Part shown: in pieces, positions 56,999-64,000 of the stretch | Position numbering within the stretch: position 1 is the stretch's first letter | Layout of the letters: each line of letters opens with the position of its first letter | DNA from: Sphaerisporangium rubeum | GTDB taxonomy: Bacteria > Actinomycetota > Actinomycetes > Streptosporangiales > Streptosporangiaceae | Length of the DNA stretch: 64,000 nt | NCBI RefSeq assembly: GCF_014207705.1 | Contig: NZ_JACHIU010000001.1 | Span: 5,386,501-5,450,500, forward strand | Direction: 5' to 3' | Notes under the pieces: model-generated | What the model was told of the DNA's origin: nothing | Database searches by the model: none | Seen by the model: the letters and a program-made list of their open reading frames with translations, nothing else | Program-made: the position numbers and the translations under genes

Positions 56999-57646
56999 AT
57001 GGGTACGCCGGCGCCGCCGCTCGGTCTTCAAGGTGCGTACTCGGCGGCGGGCCAGACCTCGCAGGACGAGTTGCGTGGCCGTCTCATCGCGGTGGCGGGC
57101 CAGCTTCTGCTCACGCACGGCGCCGACAGCCTGACCGTCCGCAGGATCGCCGCCGAGGCCGGATGCTCGACCACGATGGTGTACACGATGTTCGGCAACA
57201 AGGAAGGCCTGGCCGAGGCGATCTACCTGGAGGGCTTCGAGCGGTTCCGCCGCAGGCTGGCCGCCGTGCCACGCCATCCGGATCCGCTGACCTACCTCGC
57301 CTCGCTCGGCCCGGCGTACCGCGAGGCGTGCCTGGCCGAGCCGGGTTTCTACAGCGTGATGTTCGAGAAGGCCATCCCCGGCTTCGAGCCGAGCGAGCGC
57401 GCGCGCACGCTGGCGCGCGCGGCGGTCAACATCTTGGATCGCGCCATCGCCGACTGCATCACCGCCGGGTACATGGTGCCGACGCAGCCTCGCAAGATCG
57501 CCGACTGCCTGTGGGCGGCGGCGCAGGGGGCGGTGAGCCTGGAGCGGGCCGGTCATCTGCGTGACGACCAGGTCTACCAGTCGGTCACCCTGGCCGCCAT
57601 CAGCCGTTATCTCGTCTACAAGGACGCGCTGCCGGTCTCGCTGTGA
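56999..57646 (+). CDS. TetR family regulator (WHG domain)
   Basis: 215 aa. TetR HTH near 25-70 (LIAVAGQLLLTHGADSLTVR; AGCSTTMVYTMFGNKEGL) and a C-terminal domain of the WHG kind (LASLGPAYREACLAEPGFY). ATG at 56999 with GGGGTCAGG upstream. It lies between the divergent ALDH gene and the convergent PucR gene, whose coding ends overlap by 31 bp. It may control the ALDH gene; no clear dyad was found in the 226-bp gap. Confidence 0.85.
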   Translation: MGTPAPPLGLQGAYSAAGQTSQDELRGRLIAVAGQLLLTHGADSLTVRRIAAEAGCSTTMVYTMFGNKEGLAEAIYLEGFERFRRRLAAVPRHPDPLTYLASLGPAYREACLAEPGFYSVMFEKAIPGFEPSERARTLARAAVNILDRAIADCITAGYMVPTQPRKIADCLWAAAQGAVSLERAGHLRDDQVYQSVTLAAISRYLVYKDALPVSL

Positions 57647-59097
57647 CGTCCGGTGTGCGAGCGGGCCGACAGCGCCACCCACAGTTCGGCGCGCACCGCG
57701 GGATCGTCCAGGTCGCGGCCGAGCAGTTCGCCGACGCGGCGCATGCGGTACCTCAGGGTGTGGCGGTGCACCCCGAGTCGTTGCGCGGCGGCGTCCCAGT
57801 GTCCGTTGCAGGCGAGGTAGGCGCGCAGCGACTCCACCAGGTCGGCCCGTGAGCCGTAGTCCCGCAAGGGTGCGAGCAGCGAGGCGGCGAAACCGGACAG
57901 CAGCCCGGGGTCGAGCAGCGACAGCAGCCCTTGGCCGGCGAGGTCGGCGAACCGGGTCACGGGGTCCGCCGAGCCGAGGGCCAGCCTGGCCTGGTCCAGT
58001 CCGGTGGCCAGTTCCCCGGTCGGCACCGGCGCGCTCACCCCCGCACGGCCGTGGGTCCCGGCGATCGCGGCGGCCCGCTCGGCCTCGCTCGCCGGGACGA
58101 GCGCCGCCACCAGGTCGCCGAACGGAGCGGTGAAACCGGGCAGCGCGTCGTACAGGGCCTCGGCGTCCGCCGGGTCGCACGCCAGCACCACGACCGGGCC
58201 GGACGGCGGTGCGTCGCCGAGTGCCGCGACGGCCCGTTCCGCCGCCTCGTGTCTTCCCGCGAGCAGCAGTTCCAGCACGGCGGCACGCACCTGGCGGGCC
58301 GCGGCGAGCTGGTCACGGCCCCGTACCAGGGACAAGGCGAGCAGCGATCCGGCGGTGTTCACGATGGTGTGCGCCACCGGCGTGAACGGCCGGTCCGCGC
58401 CGGCGGCGAAGAACCCGCGCAGGCGCTCGCGTTCCCCGAGCGGCCGTACGACGACGTGCCGCGCGGGCCCGGACAGCGCGAGGCTCGATGGCGCTCGGGG
58501 GGAACGCAGCCTGGCGACCTCGGCCTGGACCAGTCCGGTCCCCGCGTCGGCCCCGTCGCCGGCGAGGTGCCGCGGCTCGCCGTCCGGGCCGAGCAATACG
58601 GCCCAGCCGTGGATCTCCCTGGCGAGGCTGTCGATCACCGCGGCCACGCCGCCGGGCCGCAGCGCCGCGCGGGTGAGGCGTTCCTGCGCGGCGAACGCGC
58701 TGCTCAGCTCCTCGTACCGCTCCGCGGCCAGCAGGTCACTGACGGCCTTGCCGATCGCGATGAACGGCGTCTGCCTCGGCACCTCGACCAGCGGCAGCCC
58801 GGCACGCGCCGCCGCGGCGACGAACTCCTCCGGCACGTCGTCGTGGCCGAGTCCCACCCCGAAGCCGAGCCCCGCGGCGCCGCGCTCGACCAGCCGGGTG
58901 ACGTACGGCCCGGCGTCCGGCGGCGTGAGCCGCATGCCGGTGGTGAGGACCAGCTCGCCGCCTTCCAGGAAGGGGGTGGGGTCCTCCAGCTCGCTCACCG
59001 CGACCCAGCGCACCGGCCGGTCCAGGTCCGCCGCTCCGGCGAGGACCCGCAGCCGCAGCGAGGTGATCGCCACCACGCGCCGCAGGGTCGGCGCCAT
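57616..59097 (-). CDS. PucR family transcriptional regulator
   Basis: 494 aa. The N-terminal purine-catabolism/PucR domain (LAGAADLDRPVRWVAVSELEDP, core DRPVRWVAVSELEDP) is followed by a GGDEF-like middle part and a C-terminal PucR-type HTH (LRAYLACNGHWDAAAQRLGVHRHTLRYRMRRVGELLG, core AAAQRLGVHRHTLRYRMRR). The ATG at 59097 has GGAGG 6 nt upstream; the much longer frame to 60717 is the antisense of gabT. PucR-type activators beside gabT genes are known to control GABA use. The 105-bp divergent gap carries a nested dyad. The 3' end overlaps the TetR gene by 31 bp. Confidence 0.9.
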   Translation of the reverse strand: MAPTLRRVVAITSLRLRVLAGAADLDRPVRWVAVSELEDPTPFLEGGELVLTTGMRLTPPDAGPYVTRLVERGAAGLGFGVGLGHDDVPEEFVAAAARAGLPLVEVPRQTPFIAIGKAVSDLLAAERYEELSSAFAAQERLTRAALRPGGVAAVIDSLAREIHGWAVLLGPDGEPRHLAGDGADAGTGLVQAEVARLRSPRAPSSLALSGPARHVVVRPLGERERLRGFFAAGADRPFTPVAHTIVNTAGSLLALSLVRGRDQLAAARQVRAAVLELLLAGRHEAAERAVAALGDAPPSGPVVVLACDPADAEALYDALPGFTAPFGDLVAALVPASEAERAAAIAGTHGRAGVSAPVPTGELATGLDQARLALGSADPVTRFADLAGQGLLSLLDPGLLSGFAASLLAPLRDYGSRADLVESLRAYLACNGHWDAAAQRLGVHRHTLRYRMRRVGELLGRDLDDPAVRAELWVALSARSHTGRHSETGSASL

Positions 59098-59121
59098 CGC
59101 GAACCTCCCCGGCGTCGTTGT

Positions 59122-59146
59122 ACATCCTGGACAAACGGGATGTCCA
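59122..59146. promoter_or_regulatory. Nested dyad between pucR-type gene and gabT
   Basis: TGGACA (59128-59133) / TGTCCA (59141-59146) with a 7-nt centre, interlaced with ACATCC (59122-59127) / GGATGT (59138-59143). It lies in the centre of the 105-bp divergent promoter and is a good candidate site for the PucR-type regulator. Confidence 0.55.
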
Positions 59147-59202
59147 TATTGTGCCATGTCGCCGGGTCGGCATCGGGGACCGGCCGCCGTACCGTCGAAA
59201 GC

Positions 59203-60564
59203 ATGAGCATCGAGCAGCCCATCACCCAGGGCGGGCCCTCCCTGCCGCAGGAACGGCGTCTGGTCACGGCCATCCCGGGACCGCGTTCGCAGGAGATGTT
59301 CGCGCGTAAGCGCGCGGCCGTCCCGCCGGGTATCGGCACCACGCTGCCGGTCTTCGTCACGCACGCCGGCGGCGGGGTCGTGGTGGACGCCGACGGCAAC
59401 TCGCTGATCGACTTCGGCTCCGGCATCGCCGTGACCACCGTCGGCAACGCCGCGCCGCGCGTGGTGGAGCGGGTACGCCGGCAGGTCGGCGACTTCACCC
59501 ATACGTGCTTCATGGTCACGCCGTACGAGTCGTACGTCGAGGTGTGCGAGCGGCTGAACGCGCTCACGCCTGGCGACCACGAGAAGCGGTCGTTCCTGGT
59601 GAACTCCGGCGCCGAGGCGGTGGAGAACGCCGTGAAGGTGGCGAGGCTCGCGACGGGCCGCCAGGCCGTCGTGGTGTTCGACCACGGCTACCACGGTCGC
59701 ACGCTGCTCACCATGACGCTGACGGCCAAGAACATGCCGTACAAGCAGGGCTTCGGGCCGTACGCGCCTGAGGTGTACCGCATGCCGATGGCGTACCCGT
59801 TCCGCTGGCCCACCGGCCCCGGCACCTGCGCGGACGAGGCGCTCGCGCAGGTGACCGAAGCGATCGACAAGCAGATCGGCGCGCACAACGTCGCCGCCAT
59901 CGTGATCGAGCCGATCCAGGGTGAGGGCGGCTTCATCGAGCCGGCCAGGGGTTTCCTCCCGGGTCTGCTGGAGTACTCGCGGGCCAACGGCATCGTGTTC
60001 GTCGCCGACGAGGTGCAGACCGGCTTCGCGCGCACCGGCCACATGTTCGCCTGCGAGGACGAAGGTGTGGTACCCGACATGATCTGCACGGCCAAGGGCA
60101 TCGCCGGCGGCCTGCCGCTCGCGGCGGTCACCGGCAGGGCCGAGTTGCTGGACGCGGTGCACGCCGGCGGGCTCGGCGGCACGTACGGCGGCAACCCGCT
60201 GGCGTGCGAGGCGGCGCTCGCGGTGCTGGAGACCATCGAGGCGGACGGCCTGGTGGAGCGGGCCAGGCGGATCGGCGACCTGATGCTGCCGCGGCTGCGC
60301 GCGCTGGCGGCGCGGCACGGCGTGGTCGGCGACGTGCGGGGCCGAGGCGCGATGACGGCCATCGAGCTGGTCGTCCCCGGCACCACCGAGCCCGATCCCG
60401 TGGTGACCGGCGAGGTGGCGCGGCGCTGCCACGCCGAGGGGCTGGTGGTGCTGACCGCCGGGACGTACGGCAACGTGTTGCGCTTCCTGCCGCCGCTGTC
60501 CATCTCGGACGAACTCCTGGACGAGGGGCTTTCTATCCTGGAGAAGGCACTTTCGTCCGTTTAG
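59203..60564 (+). CDS. gabT: 4-aminobutyrate (GABA) aminotransferase
   Basis: Class III PLP transaminase that converts GABA and 2-oxoglutarate to succinate semialdehyde and glutamate. PLP Lys298 (TAKGIAGG), Asp269 (VADEVQTGFARTG), and NSGAEAVENAVK at 134-145. 453 aa, usual length. ATG at 59203; the ribosome site is poor (GAAAG), and the start may be close to the mRNA 5' end. Divergent from the PucR-type regulator and followed by a clear terminator. A nearby ALDH gene could supply the next step. Confidence 0.93.
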   Translation: MSIEQPITQGGPSLPQERRLVTAIPGPRSQEMFARKRAAVPPGIGTTLPVFVTHAGGGVVVDADGNSLIDFGSGIAVTTVGNAAPRVVERVRRQVGDFTHTCFMVTPYESYVEVCERLNALTPGDHEKRSFLVNSGAEAVENAVKVARLATGRQAVVVFDHGYHGRTLLTMTLTAKNMPYKQGFGPYAPEVYRMPMAYPFRWPTGPGTCADEALAQVTEAIDKQIGAHNVAAIVIEPIQGEGGFIEPARGFLPGLLEYSRANGIVFVADEVQTGFARTGHMFACEDEGVVPDMICTAKGIAGGLPLAAVTGRAELLDAVHAGGLGGTYGGNPLACEAALAVLETIEADGLVERARRIGDLMLPRLRALAARHGVVGDVRGRGAMTAIELVVPGTTEPDPVVTGEVARRCHAEGLVVLTAGTYGNVLRFLPPLSISDELLDEGLSILEKALSSV

Positions 60565-60576
60565 TCGTTCCACGGA

Positions 60577-60609
60577 GGGGCACCCGGCTTGCTGCTGGGT
60601 GCCCCTTTT
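60577..60609 (+). terminator. Intrinsic terminator of gabT
   Basis: GGGGCACCC (60577-60585) / GGGTGCCCC (60597-60605), 9-bp perfect stem with an 11-nt loop, followed by TTTTGT; 12 bp after the gabT stop. Confidence 0.9.
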
Positions 60610-60731
60610 GTCGTCCGCTGCCGGACACCATGCCGGCGATTTAACCGCTCCTTGGCATTCATCTGGCCGATCACGGCCGGTAGTCCGGTTATAACGGTTC
60701 GCGTACGAGGCGTCCACACCACTGGAGCGTG

Positions 60732-60977
60732 ATGAGCTGCGACCCGGCCGCGGCCCGCCGAACCCCGACCTTCGACCCCGCCGACCTCACCGTCCCGCAG
60801 CGCGACGGCGACGCCTGCGTGGTCTGCCACAAGAAGTGGCCGCGTCCTCGGGTGAGGGCCGGCCGCCTGCCTGACGGCTCCCCCGTGATGGCCTGCGAGG
60901 ACTGCGCCAAGGCTCTCCCGGCCACCGCCTCCTCTCCCCGCCGCGACCCCCGTTCCCGGCGCGCCACGGCCCCCTGA
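60732..60977 (+). CDS. Small four-Cys protein, possible zinc ribbon
   Basis: 81 aa. The cysteines CVVCHKKWPRP and MACEDCAKAL (CxxC...CxxC, about 30 apart) suggest a zinc ribbon; the rest is basic and probably disordered. No family recognised. ATG at 60732, just after a GTG, with GGAG 4-5 nt upstream. It converges on the lipoprotein gene with only 4 bp between the stops. Function unknown; nucleic-acid binding would be a guess. Confidence 0.6.
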   Translation: MSCDPAAARRTPTFDPADLTVPQRDGDACVVCHKKWPRPRVRAGRLPDGSPVMACEDCAKALPATASSPRRDPRSRRATAP

Positions 60978-60981
60978 CGGG

Positions 60982-62256
60982 TCAGCCCGCCACGAGATCG
61001 CGCCAGCGGGTCACCCATTCGGTGTAGTCGGTGCAGCCGCCGTCCTCGCCACAGGCACGGGAGGGACGGACGGCGAACCGGACCTTCTTCAGCCAGCCCG
61101 TGTCGGTCATGCGGTAGGCGTAGCAGACACGGGCCGCGCGGCCGGTGCACGCCTTCTCGTTCGCGGGGGCGAGGCCCGTCCACTCGGCGGCCTGCCGCTG
61201 CGCGTCCTTGCCGCCGATCCAGTCGAGCCAGCGGTAGGCGCAGTTGGGGCTGGCGGGCCGTGCGGCCAGCATCCAGTTGTCGACCCAGCCGGTGGTCTCG
61301 CCGTCCTGCACGGCGCGCACCTTGCGTCCGGCGCGGCGCAGCAGGTCCTGCTGATAAGGGACGGTACGCGCCAGGCGTGCCGCGCCACCGGCGAGCCCCT
61401 GGAGCGGCTCGATGAGCTCCTCCCAGTAGGTGTGCTCCGCGCGCCGCTCGGCGAGCAGCGCCACGGCGGCGTCGAGCTGGTCCGGGGTGAGCGCGAACGG
61501 GTCGCCGACGCCGAGCGAGGGACGGGTCAGGCGCAGCGCGAGCGCGGCGTCCGCGATGGACAACGGGCCGTCCGGCAGCGTGACCGCGCCGGGCTCCTTG
61601 TAGAGGGACGCGGCGTCCAGTCCGCGCACGTCACCGGTGGTGAGGGTCGCGTACCACCCCCACAGGTACGGCACCCCGTACACCTCGTGCTCCGCGCCGT
61701 CCCCCGGTGCGGCCGGCCGCAGCTCACGGAGCCACTCGGGGATGTCGTCGTAGTGGGTGAGCAGGGACGTGTTGATCGGTGCGGCCCTGCGCTCGGCGAC
61801 GAGCCGGCCGGCGACATCGGGTGGCGCGGCGATCGCGTCGTACGGCACGCGGCGGGCCATGGCGTCCATCTCCGCGGGTGCCGGCGGATAGCGCAGGTTG
61901 ACCTTGCACCCGCTCTCGCTCTCGAACCCCTTCACCCAGTTGACCGCCGGGTCGTACCCGCCGTACTCGGCGTACCCGCGCGGCGCGAGCACCGTGAGCG
62001 ACCCCTCACCCGGCCCGAGCGCCTTCGGCGACGGCGACGGCGAGAGCGAGGCGCTGACGGACGGCGTCGCCGTACCGGGCCCGGACGGCCCAGGCGTCCC
62101 GGACGGCGCGGACGGCGCGGACGGCGCGGCACCGGCCTCCTGCGCGGAGTGCGCGCGGACCGCGACACCGGTGGAACCCGCCGGAGCCGCGCAGCCCGCC
62201 ACGCAGGCCGCCACCGCCGCGACCAGGGCCGTCGCGGCGGAACGCCACCGCCTCAC
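60982..62256 (-). CDS. Orphan solute-binding lipoprotein (polyamine PotD-like)
   Basis: 424 aa. Lipoprotein signal with Cys22 (CVAGCAAP), then a disordered Ser/Pro/Gly linker to about 80, then a type 2 periplasmic-binding fold resembling the spermidine/putrescine group (LTVLAPRGYAEYGGYDPAV, GWVDNWMLAARPASPN). The end carries four extra Cys (CAYR, CTGR, CYAY, CGEDGGC). GTG start at 62256 with GGGGGTGG upstream but somewhat far. No permease or ATPase gene is adjacent, which is unusual for this family. Its place among GABA/beta-alanine genes suggests polyamine or GABA uptake; that is an inference. Confidence 0.8.
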   Translation of the reverse strand: MRRWRSAATALVAAVAACVAGCAAPAGSTGVAVRAHSAQEAGAAPSAPSAPSGTPGPSGPGTATPSVSASLSPSPSPKALGPGEGSLTVLAPRGYAEYGGYDPAVNWVKGFESESGCKVNLRYPPAPAEMDAMARRVPYDAIAAPPDVAGRLVAERRAAPINTSLLTHYDDIPEWLRELRPAAPGDGAEHEVYGVPYLWGWYATLTTGDVRGLDAASLYKEPGAVTLPDGPLSIADAALALRLTRPSLGVGDPFALTPDQLDAAVALLAERRAEHTYWEELIEPLQGLAGGAARLARTVPYQQDLLRRAGRKVRAVQDGETTGWVDNWMLAARPASPNCAYRWLDWIGGKDAQRQAAEWTGLAPANEKACTGRAARVCYAYRMTDTGWLKKVRFAVRPSRACGEDGGCTDYTEWVTRWRDLVAG

Positions 62257-62325
62257 CTGTGCGCCACCCCCTAGCTCCTCACGCTGCTCGCAGCCTATCG
62301 GCCACGGCGGGGCAGGGGGCCGTAC

Positions 62326-63831
62326 CTAGCCGTTGGTGGGGAATCCGAGGTTCACCCCGCCGTGGCCCGGGTCCGGCCAGCGGGACGTCACGACCTTGCC
62401 GCGCGTGTAGAAGTGCACCCCCTCGGTGCCGTGCACGTGGGTGTCGCCGAACAGCGACGACTTCCACCCGCCGAAGCTGTAGTAGGCCATCGGCACGGGG
62501 ATCGGCACGTTGACGCCGATCATGCCGACCTCGACCTCGTTCTGGAAGCGCCGGGCCGCGCCGCCGTCGTTGGTGAACACCGCCGTGCCGTTGCCGTACT
62601 CGGTCTCGTTGATGATCCGCAGGCCCTCCTCGTACGAGCCGACCCGCACCACCGACAGCACCGGCCCGAAGATCTCCTCGCGGTGCGCGGTGGAGCCCGG
62701 CCGCACGTGGTCGATCACCGTGGGGCCGAGCCAGAATCCCGGAGTGCCGGACGCCGTGCCGCCGCCGCGGACCGGTGTCTCACGACCGTCCACCACGAGC
62801 TTGGCCCCCTCGGCGAGCGCGACGTCGATGTAGGACGCCACCTTGTCGCGGTGCGGCCCGGTGACCAGCGGCCCCATGTCCGACTCGGGGTCGTCGCCGG
62901 GACCGACGGTCAGCCCCTCGACCCGTTCCACGATCCTGTCCACCAGCGTGTCGCCGACCGGGTCCACGGCGAGCACGACGGAGATCGCCATGCAACGTTC
63001 CCCCGCCGAGCCGAACCCGGCGTTCACCGCGGCGTCGGCCACGAGGTCCAGGTCGGCGTCCGGCAGCACGAGCATGTGGTTCTTCGCGCCGCCGAGCGCC
63101 TGCACCCGCTTACCGGCGGCCGTGCCGGTCGTGTACACGTACCGCGCGATCGGGGTGGAACCGACGAACGACACCGCGCGCACGTCCGGGTGCGCCAGCA
63201 GCCCGTCCACCGCCGCCTTGTCCCCCTGCACGACGTTGAACACGCCGTCCGGCAGGCCCGCCTCCTGCCACAATCTCGCCATCAGCAGCGACGCCGAGGG
63301 GTCGCGCTCGGACGGTTTCAGCACGAACGTGTTGCCGCAGGCGATGGCGAGGGGGAACATCCACATCGGCACCATCACCGGGAAGTTGAACGGCGTGATC
63401 CCCGCCACCACACCGAGCGGCTGGCGGATGGAGAAGGAGTCCACACCGGTGGAGACGTTCTCGGAGAAACCCCCCTTGAGCAGGTGCGGGATGCCGCAGG
63501 CGAACTCCACCACCTCAAGACCGCGCGCGACCTCGCCGAGCGCGTCCGAGCGCACCTTGCCGTGCTCGGCGCTGATCAGCCCGGCGAGCTCGTCGCGGTG
63601 CCGGTCCACCAGCTCGCGGAACGCGAACAGCACCTTGGAGCGCCGGGACAGCGAGGCGTCACGCCAGGCGGGGAACGCCGCACGCGCGGCGGTCACCGCG
63701 GCGTCCACCTCGGCGGCGTCCGCCAGGCCGACATGTCCGGTGACCTCCCCGGTGGCCGGATCGAAGATCTCGGTCCGCCGGCCCTCGCCGTGGACCTCCG
63801 CTCCACCGATCCAGTGGCCGGCCTTCTTCAT
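62326..63831 (-). CDS. mmsA: Methylmalonate-semialdehyde dehydrogenase (acylating)
   Basis: Oxidises methylmalonate or malonate semialdehyde to propionyl-CoA or acetyl-CoA with CoA and NAD. 501 aa. Catalytic Cys280 in GSAGERCMA; the usual ALDH Glu is replaced (ALGGAKNH), as is normal for MmsA. ITPFNFPVMVPMWMFPLA (145-162) is characteristic of the family. AGGAGG stands 7 nt before the ATG, which overlaps the upstream aminotransferase stop (ATGA). Together they form an operon for valine or beta-alanine breakdown. Confidence 0.95.
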   Translation of the reverse strand: MKKAGHWIGGAEVHGEGRRTEIFDPATGEVTGHVGLADAAEVDAAVTAARAAFPAWRDASLSRRSKVLFAFRELVDRHRDELAGLISAEHGKVRSDALGEVARGLEVVEFACGIPHLLKGGFSENVSTGVDSFSIRQPLGVVAGITPFNFPVMVPMWMFPLAIACGNTFVLKPSERDPSASLLMARLWQEAGLPDGVFNVVQGDKAAVDGLLAHPDVRAVSFVGSTPIARYVYTTGTAAGKRVQALGGAKNHMLVLPDADLDLVADAAVNAGFGSAGERCMAISVVLAVDPVGDTLVDRIVERVEGLTVGPGDDPESDMGPLVTGPHRDKVASYIDVALAEGAKLVVDGRETPVRGGGTASGTPGFWLGPTVIDHVRPGSTAHREEIFGPVLSVVRVGSYEEGLRIINETEYGNGTAVFTNDGGAARRFQNEVEVGMIGVNVPIPVPMAYYSFGGWKSSLFGDTHVHGTEGVHFYTRGKVVTSRWPDPGHGGVNLGFPTNG

Positions 63832-64000
63832 CCCGTCGCCTCCTCGTTGACGGTCTCCAGCGCGGCGACGAGGAGGCCGAGCCCTTCGCGCGCCTCGTCG
63901 TCGGTGAGCGTGAGCGGCGGCGCCACACGCAGCGCGTGGCCGTACAGGCCGCCCTTGCCGACGAGCAGGCCGAGCTTCCGGGTCTCCTCCAGCACCCGGC
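63828..64000 (-). CDS. Class III aminotransferase, 3' end only
   Basis: Partial: the last 56 codons of a gene that enters from the right edge. The fragment reads ...GLLVGKGGLYGHALRVAPPL and ends near LETVNEEATG, the normal C-terminus of omega-amino acid/aspartate-family transaminases. The stop overlaps the mmsA start by 4 bp. With mmsA it suggests conversion of beta-alanine or 3-aminoisobutyrate to the semialdehyde and then to acyl-CoA. The active-site lysine is outside the window. Confidence 0.8.
   Translation of the reverse strand, partial: RVLEETRKLGLLVGKGGLYGHALRVAPPLTLTDDEAREGLGLLVAALETVNEEATG

Noticed and set aside
59098-60717. N-terminal extension of the PucR-type gene
   Set aside because: The extension is antisense to gabT; the ATG at 59097 has a good GGAGG site and starts the conserved domain.

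Overview
The window is high-GC DNA with dense genes, GTG/ATG starts, strong Shine-Dalgarno sites and many actinobacterial families: XRE-DUF5753 regulators, a LAL-type LuxR regulator, a PASTA-less Ser/Thr kinase, a KstR2-like TetR, DUF4439 and DUF4081-GNAT. This points to a filamentous actinomycete. The Streptosporangiales are a reasonable guess but cannot be proven from the sequence.

Layout. (1) 184-13089, minus strand: the conserved translation/RNA block rimP-nusA-ylxR-infB-ylxP-rbfA-nrnA-truB-ribF. A threonine synthase-like gene and a divergent long acyl-CoA dehydrogenase lie inside it, between truB and ribF. (2) 13277-14595, plus strand: a Tat-type lipoprotein and a DUF4439 ferritin-like protein (overlapping pair), then a DUF4236 protein; proS follows on the minus strand (14701-16443). 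(3) 16.7-46 kb: an accessory region of about 30 kb. It holds an FprA-type reductase, cutC with DUF6986, a GntR regulator with a divergent unknown gene, and an ATP-grasp gene. Next is a lipid/steroid-like set: an SDR, NagZ, a thiolase lacking its catalytic residues, and a KstR2-like TetR with a matching operator. Then come a MerR regulator, an AT-richer two-gene cassette (DUF6232 plus a small protein sharing a Gly/Gln motif), ThuA, a serine hydrolase, a receptor kinase with three exact 105-residue extracellular repeats, anti-sigma-like ATPases, an NsdA-like regulator, an esterase, a CHAP protein with a C-terminal anchor, and a LuxR (LAL)/metallo-beta-lactamase pair. (4) 46-52.8 kb, minus strand: DUF4081-GNAT, a secreted alpha/beta hydrolase, a SpoIIE-type phosphatase, ispG and dxr. 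GNAT, ispG and dxr are normally neighbours of proS in actinobacteria, so the order is kept but opened up, and the M50 protease gene usually between dxr and ispG is absent. (5) 53-55.3 kb: two tandem secreted trypsin-like proteases. (6) 55.3-64 kb: a GABA/beta-alanine-type catabolic set. It contains an aldehyde dehydrogenase, a TetR, a PucR-type regulator divergent from gabT, an orphan polyamine-type binding lipoprotein, mmsA and the 3' end of a class III aminotransferase that runs off the window.

The points most worth a second look are: the DUF6232/small-protein pair sharing one motif at facing ends (29309-30159); the catalytically stripped thiolase beside a KstR2-type operator; the two GAAAGTTTCC sites flanking nagZ; the LuxR-type palindrome before the MBL gene; and the 105-residue repeats of the receptor kinase. 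No tRNA, rRNA, CRISPR array or insertion sequence was recognised.
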